Below are positions 16,267-24,934 of a stretch of 38,223 nt of DNA, piece by piece; positions within the stretch are counted from its first letter, which is position 1; each line of letters begins with the position of its first letter. The DNA comes from Actinomycetota bacterium (GTDB taxonomy: Bacteria; Bacillota; Desulfotomaculia; Desulfotomaculales; Desulfocucumaceae). The stretch covers positions 1 to 38,223 of the forward strand of contig JAMCVT010000037.1 of assembly GCA_023475565.1 (NCBI GenBank). The letters run 5' to 3'. The position numbers and the translations under genes were made by a program. Under the pieces are notes generated by a model. It had not been told where the DNA came from. It saw only the letters and a program-made list of their open reading frames with translations, and made no database searches.

Positions 16267-17358
16267 CTATACGTTAAATCTAAAATTTATTATATCCCCG
16301 TCCTGAACGATGTACTCCTTACCCTCCAGCCTGGCCAGGCCCTTTTCCTTAACCCTGGCCATGCTTTCCTGCTCCGCCAGGTCTTTGTAGCCCACCACCT
16401 CGGCCCTTATAAAGCCCCTTTCGATGTCGGAGTGTATCTTTCCGGCCGCCCTCCTGGCGTCGGTCCCCTTTTCAATGGTCCAGGCCTTCACCTCATCCTC
16501 CCCTACAGTAAAGAAGGATATCAGCCCCATGGCTTCATATACGGCCCTGGTCAGCCTTTCGGCCCCCAGTTCCTCCAACCCAAGATCCGCCATGAAAAGT
16601 CCCCTGTCCTCGGCGGGAAGCTGGCTTATTTCCATCTCCATAAGCCCGCAGACCTCTATAAGTCCTGTTCCCCTCCGGCCTGCCAGTTCAGCCAGTTCAC
16701 TCTTCCCGGGGTAGTCTCCCTGCCTGAACTGGTTTTCATCTGTATTGACCACAAATATAATGGGCTTATCTGTAAAAAAACTGTAATTTACAAGGGCCTG
16801 CCTTTCCGACTGGCTCAGATCCTGTTTGACTACCGGTATTTCCTTTTCCAGCCCGGCCAGTATCTTTTTCATTATCTCAAGCTCTTCCAGGCTTTCCTTC
16901 TTTATCTTTTTGCCGCCCTCAATGCGCTGTATTCTTCTTTCCACAAAATCCATATCCGCCAGGAGCAGCTCCACGTCTATAGTTTCTATATCCCTGACCG
17001 GGTTTACGCTTCCATCCACATGAAGGACATCGGGATTGTCAAAGGCCCTGACCACATGGACCAGCAGATCAGCCTGCCGTATCCCGTCCAGGAAGGCATT
17101 GCCCACTCCCTTTCCCTGGCTGGCCCCCCTGACCAGTCCCGGAACGTCGCTTACTTTCACCTGGGCGCAAACTGTTTTTTTTGGCCTGTACATCCCCGAC
17201 AAAAAATCAACCCTACGGTCGGGAACATCGGCCATACTTACATTGGTATCTGATTTCCCGGTGATAAATCTGGATGTTTCAACCCCGGCATTGGTAACCA
17301 AATTGAAAACTGTAGTTTTGCCCGCCATGGGCAGTCCGATAAGTCCGGCTGAAAGCAA
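16267..17358 (-). CDS. ychF: YchF/Ola1-family ATPase
   Basis: A 363-residue Obg-related P-loop protein, the size usual for YchF. YchF prefers ATP over GTP and is linked to ribosomes and redox stress. The P-loop reads GLPMAGKTTVFN, which differs from the common GLPNVGKSTLFN. The segment SDVPGLVRGASQGKGVGNAFLDGIRQADLLVHVVR matches the G3 region. The G4 position is NTDE, not NKxD, in line with relaxed base specificity. A C-terminal TGS domain ends in DGDIINFRFNV, the family hallmark. The start is TTG 17358 with GGAGTG about 8 nt upstream. The divergent P-loop suggests a paralogous branch of the family, which is inferred. Confidence 0.92.
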   Translation of the reverse strand: MLSAGLIGLPMAGKTTVFNLVTNAGVETSRFITGKSDTNVSMADVPDRRVDFLSGMYRPKKTVCAQVKVSDVPGLVRGASQGKGVGNAFLDGIRQADLLVHVVRAFDNPDVLHVDGSVNPVRDIETIDVELLLADMDFVERRIQRIEGGKKIKKESLEELEIMKKILAGLEKEIPVVKQDLSQSERQALVNYSFFTDKPIIFVVNTDENQFRQGDYPGKSELAELAGRRGTGLIEVCGLMEMEISQLPAEDRGLFMADLGLEELGAERLTRAVYEAMGLISFFTVGEDEVKAWTIEKGTDARRAAGKIHSDIERGFIRAEVVGYKDLAEQESMARVKEKGLARLEGKEYIVQDGDIINFRFNV

Positions 17359-17459
17359 CTAAAACACTCCAATCGCCATAATGCCTTTGTCATGCCACCT
17401 GCTATATTTTAGCAGACAAAAAGCATTATCACAACAGCCACCCTGGAGTATTAAGCACA

Positions 17460-18098
17460 TCAAACGAACCTTTTAGCCGCCTCCCGGGCGTTCTCCACGG
17501 CCTTTGCCTTTATTTCCCCGGCTTTATCCGGCATATAGGCCATCCCCTCGACTATCACCGATTCAATGGACTCCACTCCCAGGAAAGTCAGAATGGCCCT
17601 TATGTAGCGGTCCCCGAATTCAAAATCCTTCGCGGGGCCCTGTGAGTAGAACCCCCCACGGGCCTGTATGTGCACTGCCTTCTTGTCCTTCAAGAGGCCC
17701 ACCGGGCCCTGATCGGTATACTTGAAGGTTTTTCCCACCACTACAATGGTGTCTATATACGCCTTCATCTTGGGCGGAATGCTCAGATTCCACAGGGGGG
17801 TGACAAATATGTACTTGTCAGCCGCCACAAACTGGTCGGCCATCTGGTTTATCCGGGCCACTTTGGACTGCTCCCCCGGAGTCAGCCTGTCGAAGTGCTC
17901 CCCCTGCTGCAGTTTTCCCCAGCCGCTAAGCACGTCCGGGTCCACGTAGGGTATGTCGGTCTTGTAAAGGTCTATGCTGACTATCTCGTCCCCCGGGCTT
18001 TCCTTACGGTAGGCCTCCAGGAACTCCCCGGCCACGGAAAGGCTGAAAGACTGGTCCGCGGGCTTGGGGTTGGCGGTTACAAAAAGAACGGTAGCCAC
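17460..18098 (-). CDS. azoR: FMN-dependent NADH-azoreductase (AzoR-like)
   Basis: A 212-residue flavodoxin-fold enzyme of the AzoR family, which uses NADH and FMN to reduce azo compounds and quinones. The N terminus [25 protein letters not shown] fits the FMN phosphate-binding loop. [22 protein letters not shown] and [32 protein letters not shown] are typical of the family. The start is GTG 18098, with AAGGGATG upstream. It lies between ychF and a repeat-containing gap and seems to be expressed singly. A role in detoxification or quinone stress is inferred from the family. Confidence 0.9.
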   Translation of the reverse strand: MATVLFVTANPKPADQSFSLSVAGEFLEAYRKESPGDEIVSIDLYKTDIPYVDPDVLSGWGKLQQGEHFDRLTPGEQSKVARINQMADQFVAADKYIFVTPLWNLSIPPKMKAYIDTIVVVGKTFKYTDQGPVGLLKDKKAVHIQARGGFYSQGPAKDFEFGDRYIRAILTFLGVESIESVIVEGMAYMPDKAGEIKAKAVENAREAAKRFV

Positions 18099-18127
18099 TG
18101 CAAATCATCCCTTCTTGTATTCTTTTA

Positions 18128-18222
18128 AGCCACAGAGCACGCAGAGGACACAGAGATTTTTTAAGAAGGAACTCTTATTTACGGTACAAACAGGCAGCAG
18201 GAATTCCCTGTCTCCTGTCTCC
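18128..18222. repeat. short repeat cluster between azoR and the permease
   Basis: The segment aagccacagagcacgcagagg at its left is a CACAGAG-type repeat, and a related ccacagacagaggccacag is seen near 24779. Near 18202 are a few heptamer units (cctgtctcctgtctcctgg) of the 7-bp family. No gene is visible in 18099-18290. Confidence 0.55.
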
Positions 18223-18290
18223 TGGGTATTCAGGGCAGTAATTATATTCTTATATATTTTCCCCCATATTATACCTCCGGCGGGGTTGGA

Positions 18291-19583
18291 CTAATCCCTG
18301 CTCCTGTATATAAGGTGCTCCATAATGAGCACCGAAAGCACCCCGATCACAAACCCGTTTCCCATTACCGGCCTGACCGCCGCAGGGAAGGTGGCCAGCA
18401 CCTGCACAGGCAAAAAAGAGATTATTATGCCCAGCATAAGCGGCAAACCCAGCACCAGGCCGCTTTCGAGGTCGAAACCATCACCCGACCCAAAGGCCAC
18501 CAGCAGGCCGGCCGCAATCTGGGAGCACATTATATATATGAGAACACTCCCCACCACTGTAGAGGGGATGCCCCCCAGAAAAACTATGGCCCCGGGCATA
18601 AAAGCCAGAGCCAGCAAGCCCAGGGCAGAGGGTATCAGTGTAAACCTGGAGGCGCAGCCTGTGGATGCTATCACACCGGGGCTCATGGAATAGTTCACCG
18701 GCCCTATAACACCAAAAAAGCCGGACAGCACTCCAGCCAGCCCGGTGATGGATATGCCCCGGGTGATCCGCCCCGGCATATCCTGCAGACCCAGCATTTC
18801 ACCAACTGACTGTATGGACCCCAGGTCGTTTATGGATAGGGCCAGGTAGCAAACCAGAAAGGCTATCAGTATCCCCGGATCAACCACAAGATTAAAGTGC
18901 AGGTCTTGATAGAAGGCAGCCGCCGGCTGCAGGCCAGGACCCCCGGCAGCAGTTTTAGCGGGAAATATTAAAAGATGGGCCAGGGCGCCGGCTATTATGG
19001 CCCATACGATGAGCGTTGACTTCCAAATCCCCTTAAGGCTCCTGTTGGCCACAAACATGACCAGCACCAGCAAAATGGAAAAGGACAGCTTTTTCAAGGG
19101 ATGCGCCTGTACTTCCGGCCCCAGTACAAGACCTGTGATGGTGGGTGTAAGGGTAAAGGCAATCAGTATAAGTATCGAGGCCACCACCCTGGGCGTAAAA
19201 AGCTTCTTTAGATATCCGAACATCCCTGTGGCGCCCACCGCTGCCAGGGCCGCGCCCCCTATGAGCACCGCCGTGTATACAGCCTCCGGGGTTCTACCCA
19301 GGCTTGCCGCCACTCCCACCAGCAGAACCGCCGCCGGCCCCATGATGAGGGGCAGCCGGTGGCCCCATAAAATCTGAACCAGAAGGGCTGCCCCCGACAC
19401 GAAGAACAATTTCTGTATGTAGGCCACCCGGGCAGCGGCATCAAATGAGTGCAGCCCCGCCACCACATTACCGATGATAATTACGGTGGGCACCGATATA
19501 GCCAGCCACTGCAGGCCGAAGGCCGCCAGCTGCCCCGGAGGGGGCGCCTCCTCCAAACCGTATCTTAATTTAAACCTGCTCAT
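18291..19583 (-). CDS. NCS2-type purine/pyrimidine permease
   Basis: A membrane transporter of about 430 residues of the nucleobase-cation symporter 2 family (uracil/xanthine permeases), with 12 or more hydrophobic segments. Recognisable stretches include the N-terminal LQWLAISVPTVIIIGNVV, a central SINDLGSIQSVGEMLG, and GPVNYSMSPGVIASTGCASR, which corresponds to the substrate and signature region. The track starts at 19670, but the ATG at 19583 follows AGGGGGTTTGAT and gives a normal N terminus. The upstream amidase gene overlaps the long form of this ORF. Uptake of a purine or pyrimidine is likely; the exact substrate cannot be read from sequence. Confidence 0.88.
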   Translation of the reverse strand: MSRFKLRYGLEEAPPPGQLAAFGLQWLAISVPTVIIIGNVVAGLHSFDAAARVAYIQKLFFVSGAALLVQILWGHRLPLIMGPAAVLLVGVAASLGRTPEAVYTAVLIGGAALAAVGATGMFGYLKKLFTPRVVASILILIAFTLTPTITGLVLGPEVQAHPLKKLSFSILLVLVMFVANRSLKGIWKSTLIVWAIIAGALAHLLIFPAKTAAGGPGLQPAAAFYQDLHFNLVVDPGILIAFLVCYLALSINDLGSIQSVGEMLGLQDMPGRITRGISITGLAGVLSGFFGVIGPVNYSMSPGVIASTGCASRFTLIPSALGLLALAFMPGAIVFLGGIPSTVVGSVLIYIMCSQIAAGLLVAFGSGDGFDLESGLVLGLPLMLGIIISFLPVQVLATFPAAVRPVMGNGFVIGVLSVLIMEHLIYRSRD

Positions 19584-19656
19584 ATCAAACCCCCTGCTGC
19601 CTTTTGCTCCCGGGGGGCACCCGAGTGAACGTTTTATAGCAATCACACTGCCCCGG

Positions 19657-20487
19657 TCAGATTCCGGCAAGGTTATAAAGGTCCGTTCTCCGGTGCCTTA
19701 AAAGGGGCAGCTCCCGCCGTACCCTGTCAATTATGACCGGGTCAATATCTCCGAATACAACCTCTTCCTCCTCCCCGGCCCGGGCAACTATATCCCCCCA
19801 CGGGTCCACCAGCATGGAATGCCCGTAAGCCACGTAGTGCCCCCCGGCATCCCTGGCCGGAGAGGCCGCTATGACATATACCTGGTTATCTACCGCCCTG
19901 CAGCGGTAGAGCATATCCCAGTGGGCAGGCCCGGTGGTCATGTTGAAGGCGGCCGGGATTACTATAACCTCAGCCCCCCCGGTTACCATCAGGCGGATCA
20001 GCTCCGGAAATCTGATGTCGTAGCATATAGCCACGCCAATGGTGCAGAGGTCTGTCTTTATAACGGTGATGCCGCGCCCGGCGCCCAGGGTGCTGGACTC
20101 CTTAACCTTTACGCCCCCGGGCAGATCCACATCAAAAAGGTGCGCCTTCCTGTGCCTGCCCAGCAGCTCACCACCGGGGCCTATTACAAAGCTGCTGTTG
20201 TAAACTGTATCCCCGTCCCTTTCCGGAACCGACCCCCCCACCAGATATACATTATTCTCACGGGCGGCTTGCGAAAGCATGCTGAAAGTCTCCCCACCCG
20301 GGTATGTTTCCGCGTATTCAGGAAAGACCCCGGCCACATAAGGGCAGTTGAACATTTCCGGCAAAGCCACCAGCCCGGCTCCTCCCGCCGCCGCCCGGCC
20401 AATCATCCGGCGGGCGGTGTCCAGGTTTTTTTCCTTGCTGCTCACCACTTTCATCTGGCAGACCGCAGCCTTGAACAGTTTATTCAA
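19657..20487 (-). CDS. nitrilase-superfamily carbon-nitrogen hydrolase (omega-amidase-like)
   Basis: A 276-residue enzyme with the complete Glu-Lys-Cys triad of the family: Glu in ALPEMFNCPY, Lys in HRKAHLFDVDLPG and Cys in VAICYDIRFPEL. The pattern and size are closest to the Nit2/omega-amidase branch, which hydrolyses amides such as alpha-ketoglutaramate or deaminated glutathione. Start: TTG 20487 with GGAGGAGG five bases away, overlapping the stop of the preceding gene (TTGA), so translation is coupled. It precedes the NCS2 permease on the same strand. A joint role in nitrogen or nucleobase salvage is possible but not shown. Confidence 0.88.
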   Translation of the reverse strand: MNKLFKAAVCQMKVVSSKEKNLDTARRMIGRAAAGGAGLVALPEMFNCPYVAGVFPEYAETYPGGETFSMLSQAARENNVYLVGGSVPERDGDTVYNSSFVIGPGGELLGRHRKAHLFDVDLPGGVKVKESSTLGAGRGITVIKTDLCTIGVAICYDIRFPELIRLMVTGGAEVIVIPAAFNMTTGPAHWDMLYRCRAVDNQVYVIAASPARDAGGHYVAYGHSMLVDPWGDIVARAGEEEEVVFGDIDPVIIDRVRRELPLLRHRRTDLYNLAGI

Positions 20488-20981
20488 TACGGCCTCCTCC
20501 TTGATCTGCCTCCCCGGCTGCCAAGTACTTCAGCCATTATGATACCGTGGTAAACACCTTTTGGAGTGCATAGGTTTTGCAGGAACGCCCTTCTCCGGCC
20601 CGTCCCCGGGCAGTTATCCCGGACATCCCCAACGTCCCGGCAGTGAGAGGCCGGGACAGCCGCCGCCAGATCAGGCTTAATGGTTTCTTCCACTAAAGCT
20701 GTCCGGCGTCCGGCGTCCGGCTCCGGCGCAGCCGGCCGCCTTTCCCTCTCAGTCCGGGGAAGCTCCCCCTCCCCTTCCCGGGGCTCCGGATCCTCCTGCC
20801 GGCGGGCCCAGGGGCCCCGAAGGGGGGAGTCTTCAACACCTTCTCCCTCACCGGCCGTTTCCCAGCCTTCCGTATAGTCCGCGGGTCCGGTCCCGGCAGG
20901 CCGGGAAGAGTCTTCCCGGCGGGTCCATGGACCCCGGAGGGGTAAATCGTCTTCCACTATCCCATAGTCTCTAATTTTCAA
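20484..20981 (-). CDS. low-complexity hypothetical protein with repeated LRGPW motif
   Basis: A 165-residue protein of unknown function. Residues about 10-110 are rich in Glu, Arg, Pro and Gly and are probably disordered. They contain a repeated unit: DDLPLRGPWTRREDSSRP and EDSPLRGPWARRQEDPEP. The C-terminal part (about 132-165, FLQNLCTPKGVYHGIIMAEVLGSRGGRSRRRPY) looks more conserved and ends in a basic tail. The start is TTG 20981 with a weak AGGGG site, 19 nt after the floA stop. Its own stop overlaps the amidase start. Operon position after nfeD-floA suggests a membrane-associated accessory role; this is inference. Confidence 0.65.
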   Translation of the reverse strand: MKIRDYGIVEDDLPLRGPWTRREDSSRPAGTGPADYTEGWETAGEGEGVEDSPLRGPWARRQEDPEPREGEGELPRTERERRPAAPEPDAGRRTALVEETIKPDLAAAVPASHCRDVGDVRDNCPGTGRRRAFLQNLCTPKGVYHGIIMAEVLGSRGGRSRRRPY

Positions 20982-21000
20982 ATACTCAGCCCCTTACCGG

Positions 21001-22002
21001 CTATTTTTTATCATCCTGCCTGCCGGGTCGCTCCTCCATCTGTCCCACGCTGGAAATGCCCTCACGCATCCTGGTGTCCGCCAGGAGGTTCTGCATGTTG
21101 TAGTAATCCATAACACCCAGCCTTCCCTGGCGCAGCGCATCCGAAAGCGCCCTGGGCACTTCTGCCTCGGACTCAACCACCTTGGCTCTCATTTCCTCCA
21201 CCGAGGCCTTCATCTCCTGCTCCCTGGCCACCGCCATAGCCCTTCTCTCCTCGGCCTTGGCCTGGGCTATGCGCTTGTCGGCCTCTGCCTGGTCTGTCTG
21301 CAGCTGGGCCCCGATGTTTCTTCCCACATCCACATCGGCAATGTCTATAGACAGTATCTCAAAGGCGGTTCCGGCGTCAAGGCCCTTTTCCAGAACAGTT
21401 TTGGAGATTGAATCCGGGTTCTCCAGCACCTGTTTATGGGAGACCGAGCTGCCCACGGTGGTCACCACACCTTCACCCACCCTGGCCAGTATGGTCTCGG
21501 TGCCGGCCCCGCCCACCAGCCGATCAATGTTTGCCCTTACTGTGACCCTGGCCATCACCTTGACCTCTATGCCGTCCTTGGCCACCGCCGAAATGAGAGG
21601 TGTCTGGATTACCTTGGGGTTGACGCTCATCTGCACGGCCTCCAGCACATCCCTGCCGGCCAGATCTATGGCTGCCGCCCTCTCAAAGGGAAGCGGAATG
21701 TCAGCCCTTTCGGCGGCTATAAGCGAGTTCACCACCCGGTCAACATTTCCCCCGGCCAGGTAGTGGGCCTCCAGCTGGTTGACCGTTATATCCACCCCGG
21801 CCTTGTCTGCCTTGATCAGAGGGTTTACTATCTGGGCCGGGGGCACCCTCCTGAGCCTCATCCCCACCAGGGTGAATATTCCTATATGCACCCCGGCTGC
21901 CAGCGCCGATATCCACAGTCCCACCGGGATGAAGCTCAAAAGAATCCCCAGACCCGCCAGTATAAGCAGCCCCAAAATTATAGTACTCAGTATAGCTGTC
22001 AT
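21001..22002 (-). CDS. floA: flotillin-like protein FloA
   Basis: A 333-residue protein of the FloA/YqfA family, which scaffolds membrane microdomains in Firmicutes. An N-terminal hydrophobic hairpin (about 1-40, [30 protein letters not shown]) precedes an SPFH/PHB-type domain. A helical region rich in Ala and Glu (about 235-290, [44 protein letters not shown]) would form the coiled coil. The ATG at 22002 has GGAGGTGCTTT. It directly follows nfeD, the classic partner arrangement. Confidence is very high. Confidence 0.96.
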   Translation of the reverse strand: MTAILSTIILGLLILAGLGILLSFIPVGLWISALAAGVHIGIFTLVGMRLRRVPPAQIVNPLIKADKAGVDITVNQLEAHYLAGGNVDRVVNSLIAAERADIPLPFERAAAIDLAGRDVLEAVQMSVNPKVIQTPLISAVAKDGIEVKVMARVTVRANIDRLVGGAGTETILARVGEGVVTTVGSSVSHKQVLENPDSISKTVLEKGLDAGTAFEILSIDIADVDVGRNIGAQLQTDQAEADKRIAQAKAEERRAMAVAREQEMKASVEEMRAKVVESEAEVPRALSDALRQGRLGVMDYYNMQNLLADTRMREGISSVGQMEERPGRQDDKK

Positions 22003-22019
22003 AAAGCACCTCCTGTTTT

Positions 22020-22526
22020 TTATTCCCTGGTTTTATTATACCCCTTTACCACCACCCGGGTTCCCTCAACCCTGACCACCTCCACCGGCGCTCCAGAGGG
22101 AATGAAATTCCCCTCAGTGACTACATCCAGCCTCTCTCCGGATATTTCAGCGGTTCCCGAGGGCCTCAGAGGAGTGAGGGCGGTGCCTTTTTTACCGGCA
22201 TATACGGCCAGACCCTCCCGGGGAGCCACATAACCCTGGTCATTCTTCTGCTTGGTGTCAAGGGTAAGCCTCTTCCACAGGTTTAATTTATTAAAAAGCT
22301 TAACGCCGGCAAAAATGAACACAACTGTAATCGCCAGCGCCCACACCAGGGCCGTGGTGGCCTGGGTAACATCAACAGCCATAAGGAAAATACCCCAGCC
22401 TACAAGTATTACACCGGCCACCCCGGCCACCCCGAAGCCCGGCAGAACAAATATTTCTACAATCAGGGCGATTATCCCCAGCAGCAGTACCAGAACGGCA
22501 ATCCAGGTGTGTAATTGGGAAAACAT
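22020..22526 (-). CDS. NfeD family membrane protein
   Basis: A 168-residue partner of flotillin-like proteins. Three to four hydrophobic helices occupy residues about 8-80 ([37 protein letters not shown]). A C-terminal OB-fold domain follows (about 100-165, [51 protein letters not shown]), with the typical G.A.T.LRPSG..... pattern. It is the short form, without the N-terminal protease domain. A GGAGGAATGG ribosome binding site precedes the ATG. It lies 17 nt before floA and is separated from rpsU by a terminator. Confidence 0.94.
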   Translation of the reverse strand: MFSQLHTWIAVLVLLLGIIALIVEIFVLPGFGVAGVAGVILVGWGIFLMAVDVTQATTALVWALAITVVFIFAGVKLFNKLNLWKRLTLDTKQKNDQGYVAPREGLAVYAGKKGTALTPLRPSGTAEISGERLDVVTEGNFIPSGAPVEVVRVEGTRVVVKGYNKTRE

Positions 22527-22569
22527 ATAACCATTCCTCCTTTCCGCAAAAAAAGCACGACTCTGGTGA

Positions 22570-22600
22570 TTATTAAAGACCCGGCGATTGCGCCGGGCCT
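22570..22600 (-). terminator. intrinsic terminator between rpsU and nfeD
   Basis: cccggcg and cgccggg form a 7-bp GC stem with a 4-nt loop (22580-22597), followed on the minus strand by TCTTTAATAAT. This probably ends the rpsU transcript. Confidence 0.6.
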
Positions 22601-22661
22601 TGTATACCTAAGTATTTTGCAGTTTTTCGGCATCAATCCGCCTGCAACAGGCGTTTGAGTT

Positions 22662-22838
22662 TTAATGAAACTTGCGTTTTCTGGCCGCTTCTGACTTTTT
22701 TTTACGTTTTACACTCGGTTTTTCATAATGCTCGTGCTTTCTGGCCTCAGCCAGTACACCCGCCTTCTGACAGGTGCGTTTAAAACGCCGGAGGGCGCTG
22801 TCCAGTGTCTCATTCTTACCGACACGTACTTCTGCCAT
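22662..22838 (-). CDS. rpsU: 30S ribosomal protein S21
   Basis: A 58-residue protein just under the ORF track limit. It reads [20 protein letters not shown], then [20 protein letters not shown], and ends [18 protein letters not shown], which is a normal S21. S21 is a small-subunit protein that helps initiation. A strong ribosome binding site (GGAGGGAGGGATGGTAA) precedes the ATG at 22838. Its position near mtaB, dnaJ and the flotillin genes is the usual one in Firmicutes. The track ORF at 22709-22921 lies in another frame over this gene and is a shadow. Confidence 0.97.
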   Translation of the reverse strand: MAEVRVGKNETLDSALRRFKRTCQKAGVLAEARKHEHYEKPSVKRKKKSEAARKRKFH

Positions 22839-22941
22839 TTACCATCCCTCCCTCCGCCGTACCATAAACCTTCAACATAAATACACCCCGTTGCCAGATT
22901 AAACACCATTTTATTATACATCCACAGCAGTCTGTAGTCAA

Positions 22942-23364
22942 CTAGCCCGGAGGCCAGTGTAGCGGCCTCCCACCTATCAGGTGGTAATGTATATGGAAAA
23001 CCAGCTGGCCGGCATCCTGGTTGCAGTTGCTGATCAGCCGAAATCCTTTTTCCAGCCCCATTTCACGGGCCACCCGGCCTGCAGCCAGCTGCAGGTCTCC
23101 CATTATGCCGGAATCCTTTTCCTCCAGGTCAAAAAATGTGGGAATGTGCTTTTTGGGTATGAGCAGGAGGTGAACCGGAGCTACCGGTCTAATGTCCTTA
23201 AAAACAAGCACGGAGTCATTCTCATATACTATTTCAGCCGGTATCTCCTTATTAATTATTTTACAAAATATACAGTCCTGCGTAAGACAACACCTCCCCC
23301 CGGAGAAAAATGTTAATCCTTTTGGGGATATTCTATTCAACAAGCCGCCGTTCAAATCCTTCAT
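22942..23364 (-). CDS. HIT-family nucleotide-binding protein, start codon uncertain
   Basis: A histidine-triad hydrolase of the Hint/PKCI branch, probably acting on adenosine 5'-phosphoramidate-type substrates. The core reads CIFCKIINKEIPAEIVYENDSVLVFKDIRPVAPVH and ends with the triad HIHYHLIGG. Family members normally begin just before DCIFCKI. At that point no ATG, GTG or TTG exists in frame; an ACG at 23283 sits about 8 nt after a strong GGGGGAGG. Starting there gives MQDCIFCKI and 113 residues, the usual length. The coordinates given use the first in-frame ATG (23364), which adds 27 atypical residues and has a weak ribosome binding site. The gene follows mtaB by 3 nt in that form. Confidence 0.9.
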   Translation of the reverse strand: MKDLNGGLLNRISPKGLTFFSGGRCCLTQDCIFCKIINKEIPAEIVYENDSVLVFKDIRPVAPVHLLLIPKKHIPTFFDLEEKDSGIMGDLQLAAGRVAREMGLEKGFRLISNCNQDAGQLVFHIHYHLIGGRPLHWPPG

Positions 23365-23367
23365 GGT

Positions 23368-24675
23368 TTATAATTTTCTGCCCTCAAGAGTGCCGCCGGA
23401 CACCTTTTCCGCCCTGACCCGGACAAATTCCCCCTTAAGGCCCTCATCCCCCGGAAAAACCACCAGCAGGTAATTGGCGGTATGGCCCTGCAGCATTCCC
23501 GGTCTGCCGTCGGCCAGGTCCTCCACCAGCACCTCAACCTCCCGGCCAATATACTGTGAGGCAAATTCCCCGGCCAGGGCAGACCCCAGGTCAATGAGCA
23601 TTTTGCTGCGCCGCTCCTTGACCTCCCCGGCCACCTGCCCGGGAAACTCCGCAGCCGCAGTGCCCTTTCTGGGTGAATACTTAAACACGTGCATGGCTGA
23701 AAACCTTATTTCCTCTGCCAGGCGATATGTATTAATAAAGTTGTCCCCGGACTCCCCCGGGAAGCCCACAATCACATCGGTGGTAATGGAAACGTCCCTT
23801 ATCCTTTCTTTTATCTCACCGGCCAGCCTTTTAAAATCAGCGGCGGTGTAATGCCTCTTCATGGCCGAAAGTATAACGTCATCGCCGCTCTGCAGGGGAA
23901 TATGGAGGTGCGGGCAGAACGGCAGCCCCCCGGCCAGTATGGATATCAAATCTTCATTTACATCCATGGGCTCCACCGAGCTGAGCCTTATCCTGGCCAG
24001 CCCCCTGACGTCAGAAAGCCTTTCCAGAAGTGAGGCCAGCCCCGGCGCACCAGGTTTATCCTGGCCGTATGCCCCGGTATGTATACCGGTCAGCACTATC
24101 TCCCGGTAGCCCGCCTCCACCATCTTCCCGGCCTCTTCCAGAACCCTGCCGGGGTCCCTGCTTCTCACAGGCCCCCTGGCATAGGGCACTATGCAGTACG
24201 AGCAGTAGTTATTGCACCCTTCCTGAATTTTTAGAAAGGCTCTGGTCCTGCCGGTGGCCGCCACGGCCGGGAGTTCTTCAAACTCCTTTATTTCTGACGG
24301 CTCCAGAACAGCACTTACCTTTTTGCCCTTTTTTATTTCCTCCACCCTGTCCACTATCCGGGATTTGTCGGCCGTGCCCATAACCAGGTCCACGCCGGGA
24401 ATCTCCAGCACCTCCCCGGGGGACACCTGGGCATAGCAGCCGGTAACCACCACCAGCCCCTCCGGGTTGGACCGGACGGCCCTTCTGATATACTGCCGGG
24501 ACTTGCGGTCGCCAGCATGGGTAACGGTGCAGGTGTTGATTACATATACATCGGCCAGCTCCCCAAAATCCACCACCTGGTAGCCCCTGGTCCTGAACAT
24601 CCCGGCCATGGAGGATGACTCGTACTGGTTGACCTTGCACCCCAGGGTGGCTATGGCCACTCTTTTGGAACTCAT
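23368..24675 (-). CDS. mtaB: tRNA t6A37 methylthiotransferase MtaB
   Basis: A 435-residue radical SAM enzyme that adds a methylthio group to N6-threonylcarbamoyladenosine at position 37 of tRNAs decoding ANN codons. The N-terminal UPF0004 domain begins KRVAIATLGCKVNQYESS and carries three cysteines for one iron-sulfur cluster. The radical SAM motif is CNNYCSYCIVPYARGPVRSR (near residue 150). A TRAM domain occupies the C terminus (about 370-430). GGGGGGTCC precedes the ATG. It follows rsmE across a repeat-filled gap of about 260 nt. Confidence 0.96.
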   Translation of the reverse strand: MSSKRVAIATLGCKVNQYESSSMAGMFRTRGYQVVDFGELADVYVINTCTVTHAGDRKSRQYIRRAVRSNPEGLVVVTGCYAQVSPGEVLEIPGVDLVMGTADKSRIVDRVEEIKKGKKVSAVLEPSEIKEFEELPAVAATGRTRAFLKIQEGCNNYCSYCIVPYARGPVRSRDPGRVLEEAGKMVEAGYREIVLTGIHTGAYGQDKPGAPGLASLLERLSDVRGLARIRLSSVEPMDVNEDLISILAGGLPFCPHLHIPLQSGDDVILSAMKRHYTAADFKRLAGEIKERIRDVSITTDVIVGFPGESGDNFINTYRLAEEIRFSAMHVFKYSPRKGTAAAEFPGQVAGEVKERRSKMLIDLGSALAGEFASQYIGREVEVLVEDLADGRPGMLQGHTANYLLVVFPGDEGLKGEFVRVRAEKVSGGTLEGRKL

Positions 24676-24831
24676 TGCGGACCCCCCATCTTACAGGCAT
24701 TTCTTTCTGGTCGGGAGACGGTAGACGGGTGTTTGCATGCCCTACTTTGATGTCAGTATAAAGACTGACCCCATTTGGCCACAGACAGAGGCCACAGAAA
24801 TTTAAAGCCATTACTCATAAGGAATGCTTAT

Positions 24832-24895
24832 TCTCCAGTCTCCCGTCTCCTGCATCAGGTATTACCTATAGCATCTCCCGTCTCCCGTCTTCTGA
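24832..24895. repeat. 7-bp-period repeat and AGGTATTACC boxes between rsmE and mtaB
   Basis: Runs of ctccagt-ctcccgt-ctcctgc and ctcccgt-ctcccgt-cttctga are each followed by aggtattacc. The same aggtattaccc box follows the heptamers at 25810 and 33740. The whole gap 24676-24934 holds such sequence and no gene. Confidence 0.75.
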
Positions 24896-24934
24896 CCCAA
24901 GGTATTACCCCTAGAGCAGTCTCATTCCCGTAAG

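Noticed and set aside
19583-19670. N-terminal extension of the permease
   Set aside because: It overlaps the amidase gene and lacks transporter character; ATG 19583 has a ribosome binding site.
22709-22921. 70-aa minus-strand ORF
   Set aside because: It overlies rpsU in a different frame; the S21 protein is unmistakable.
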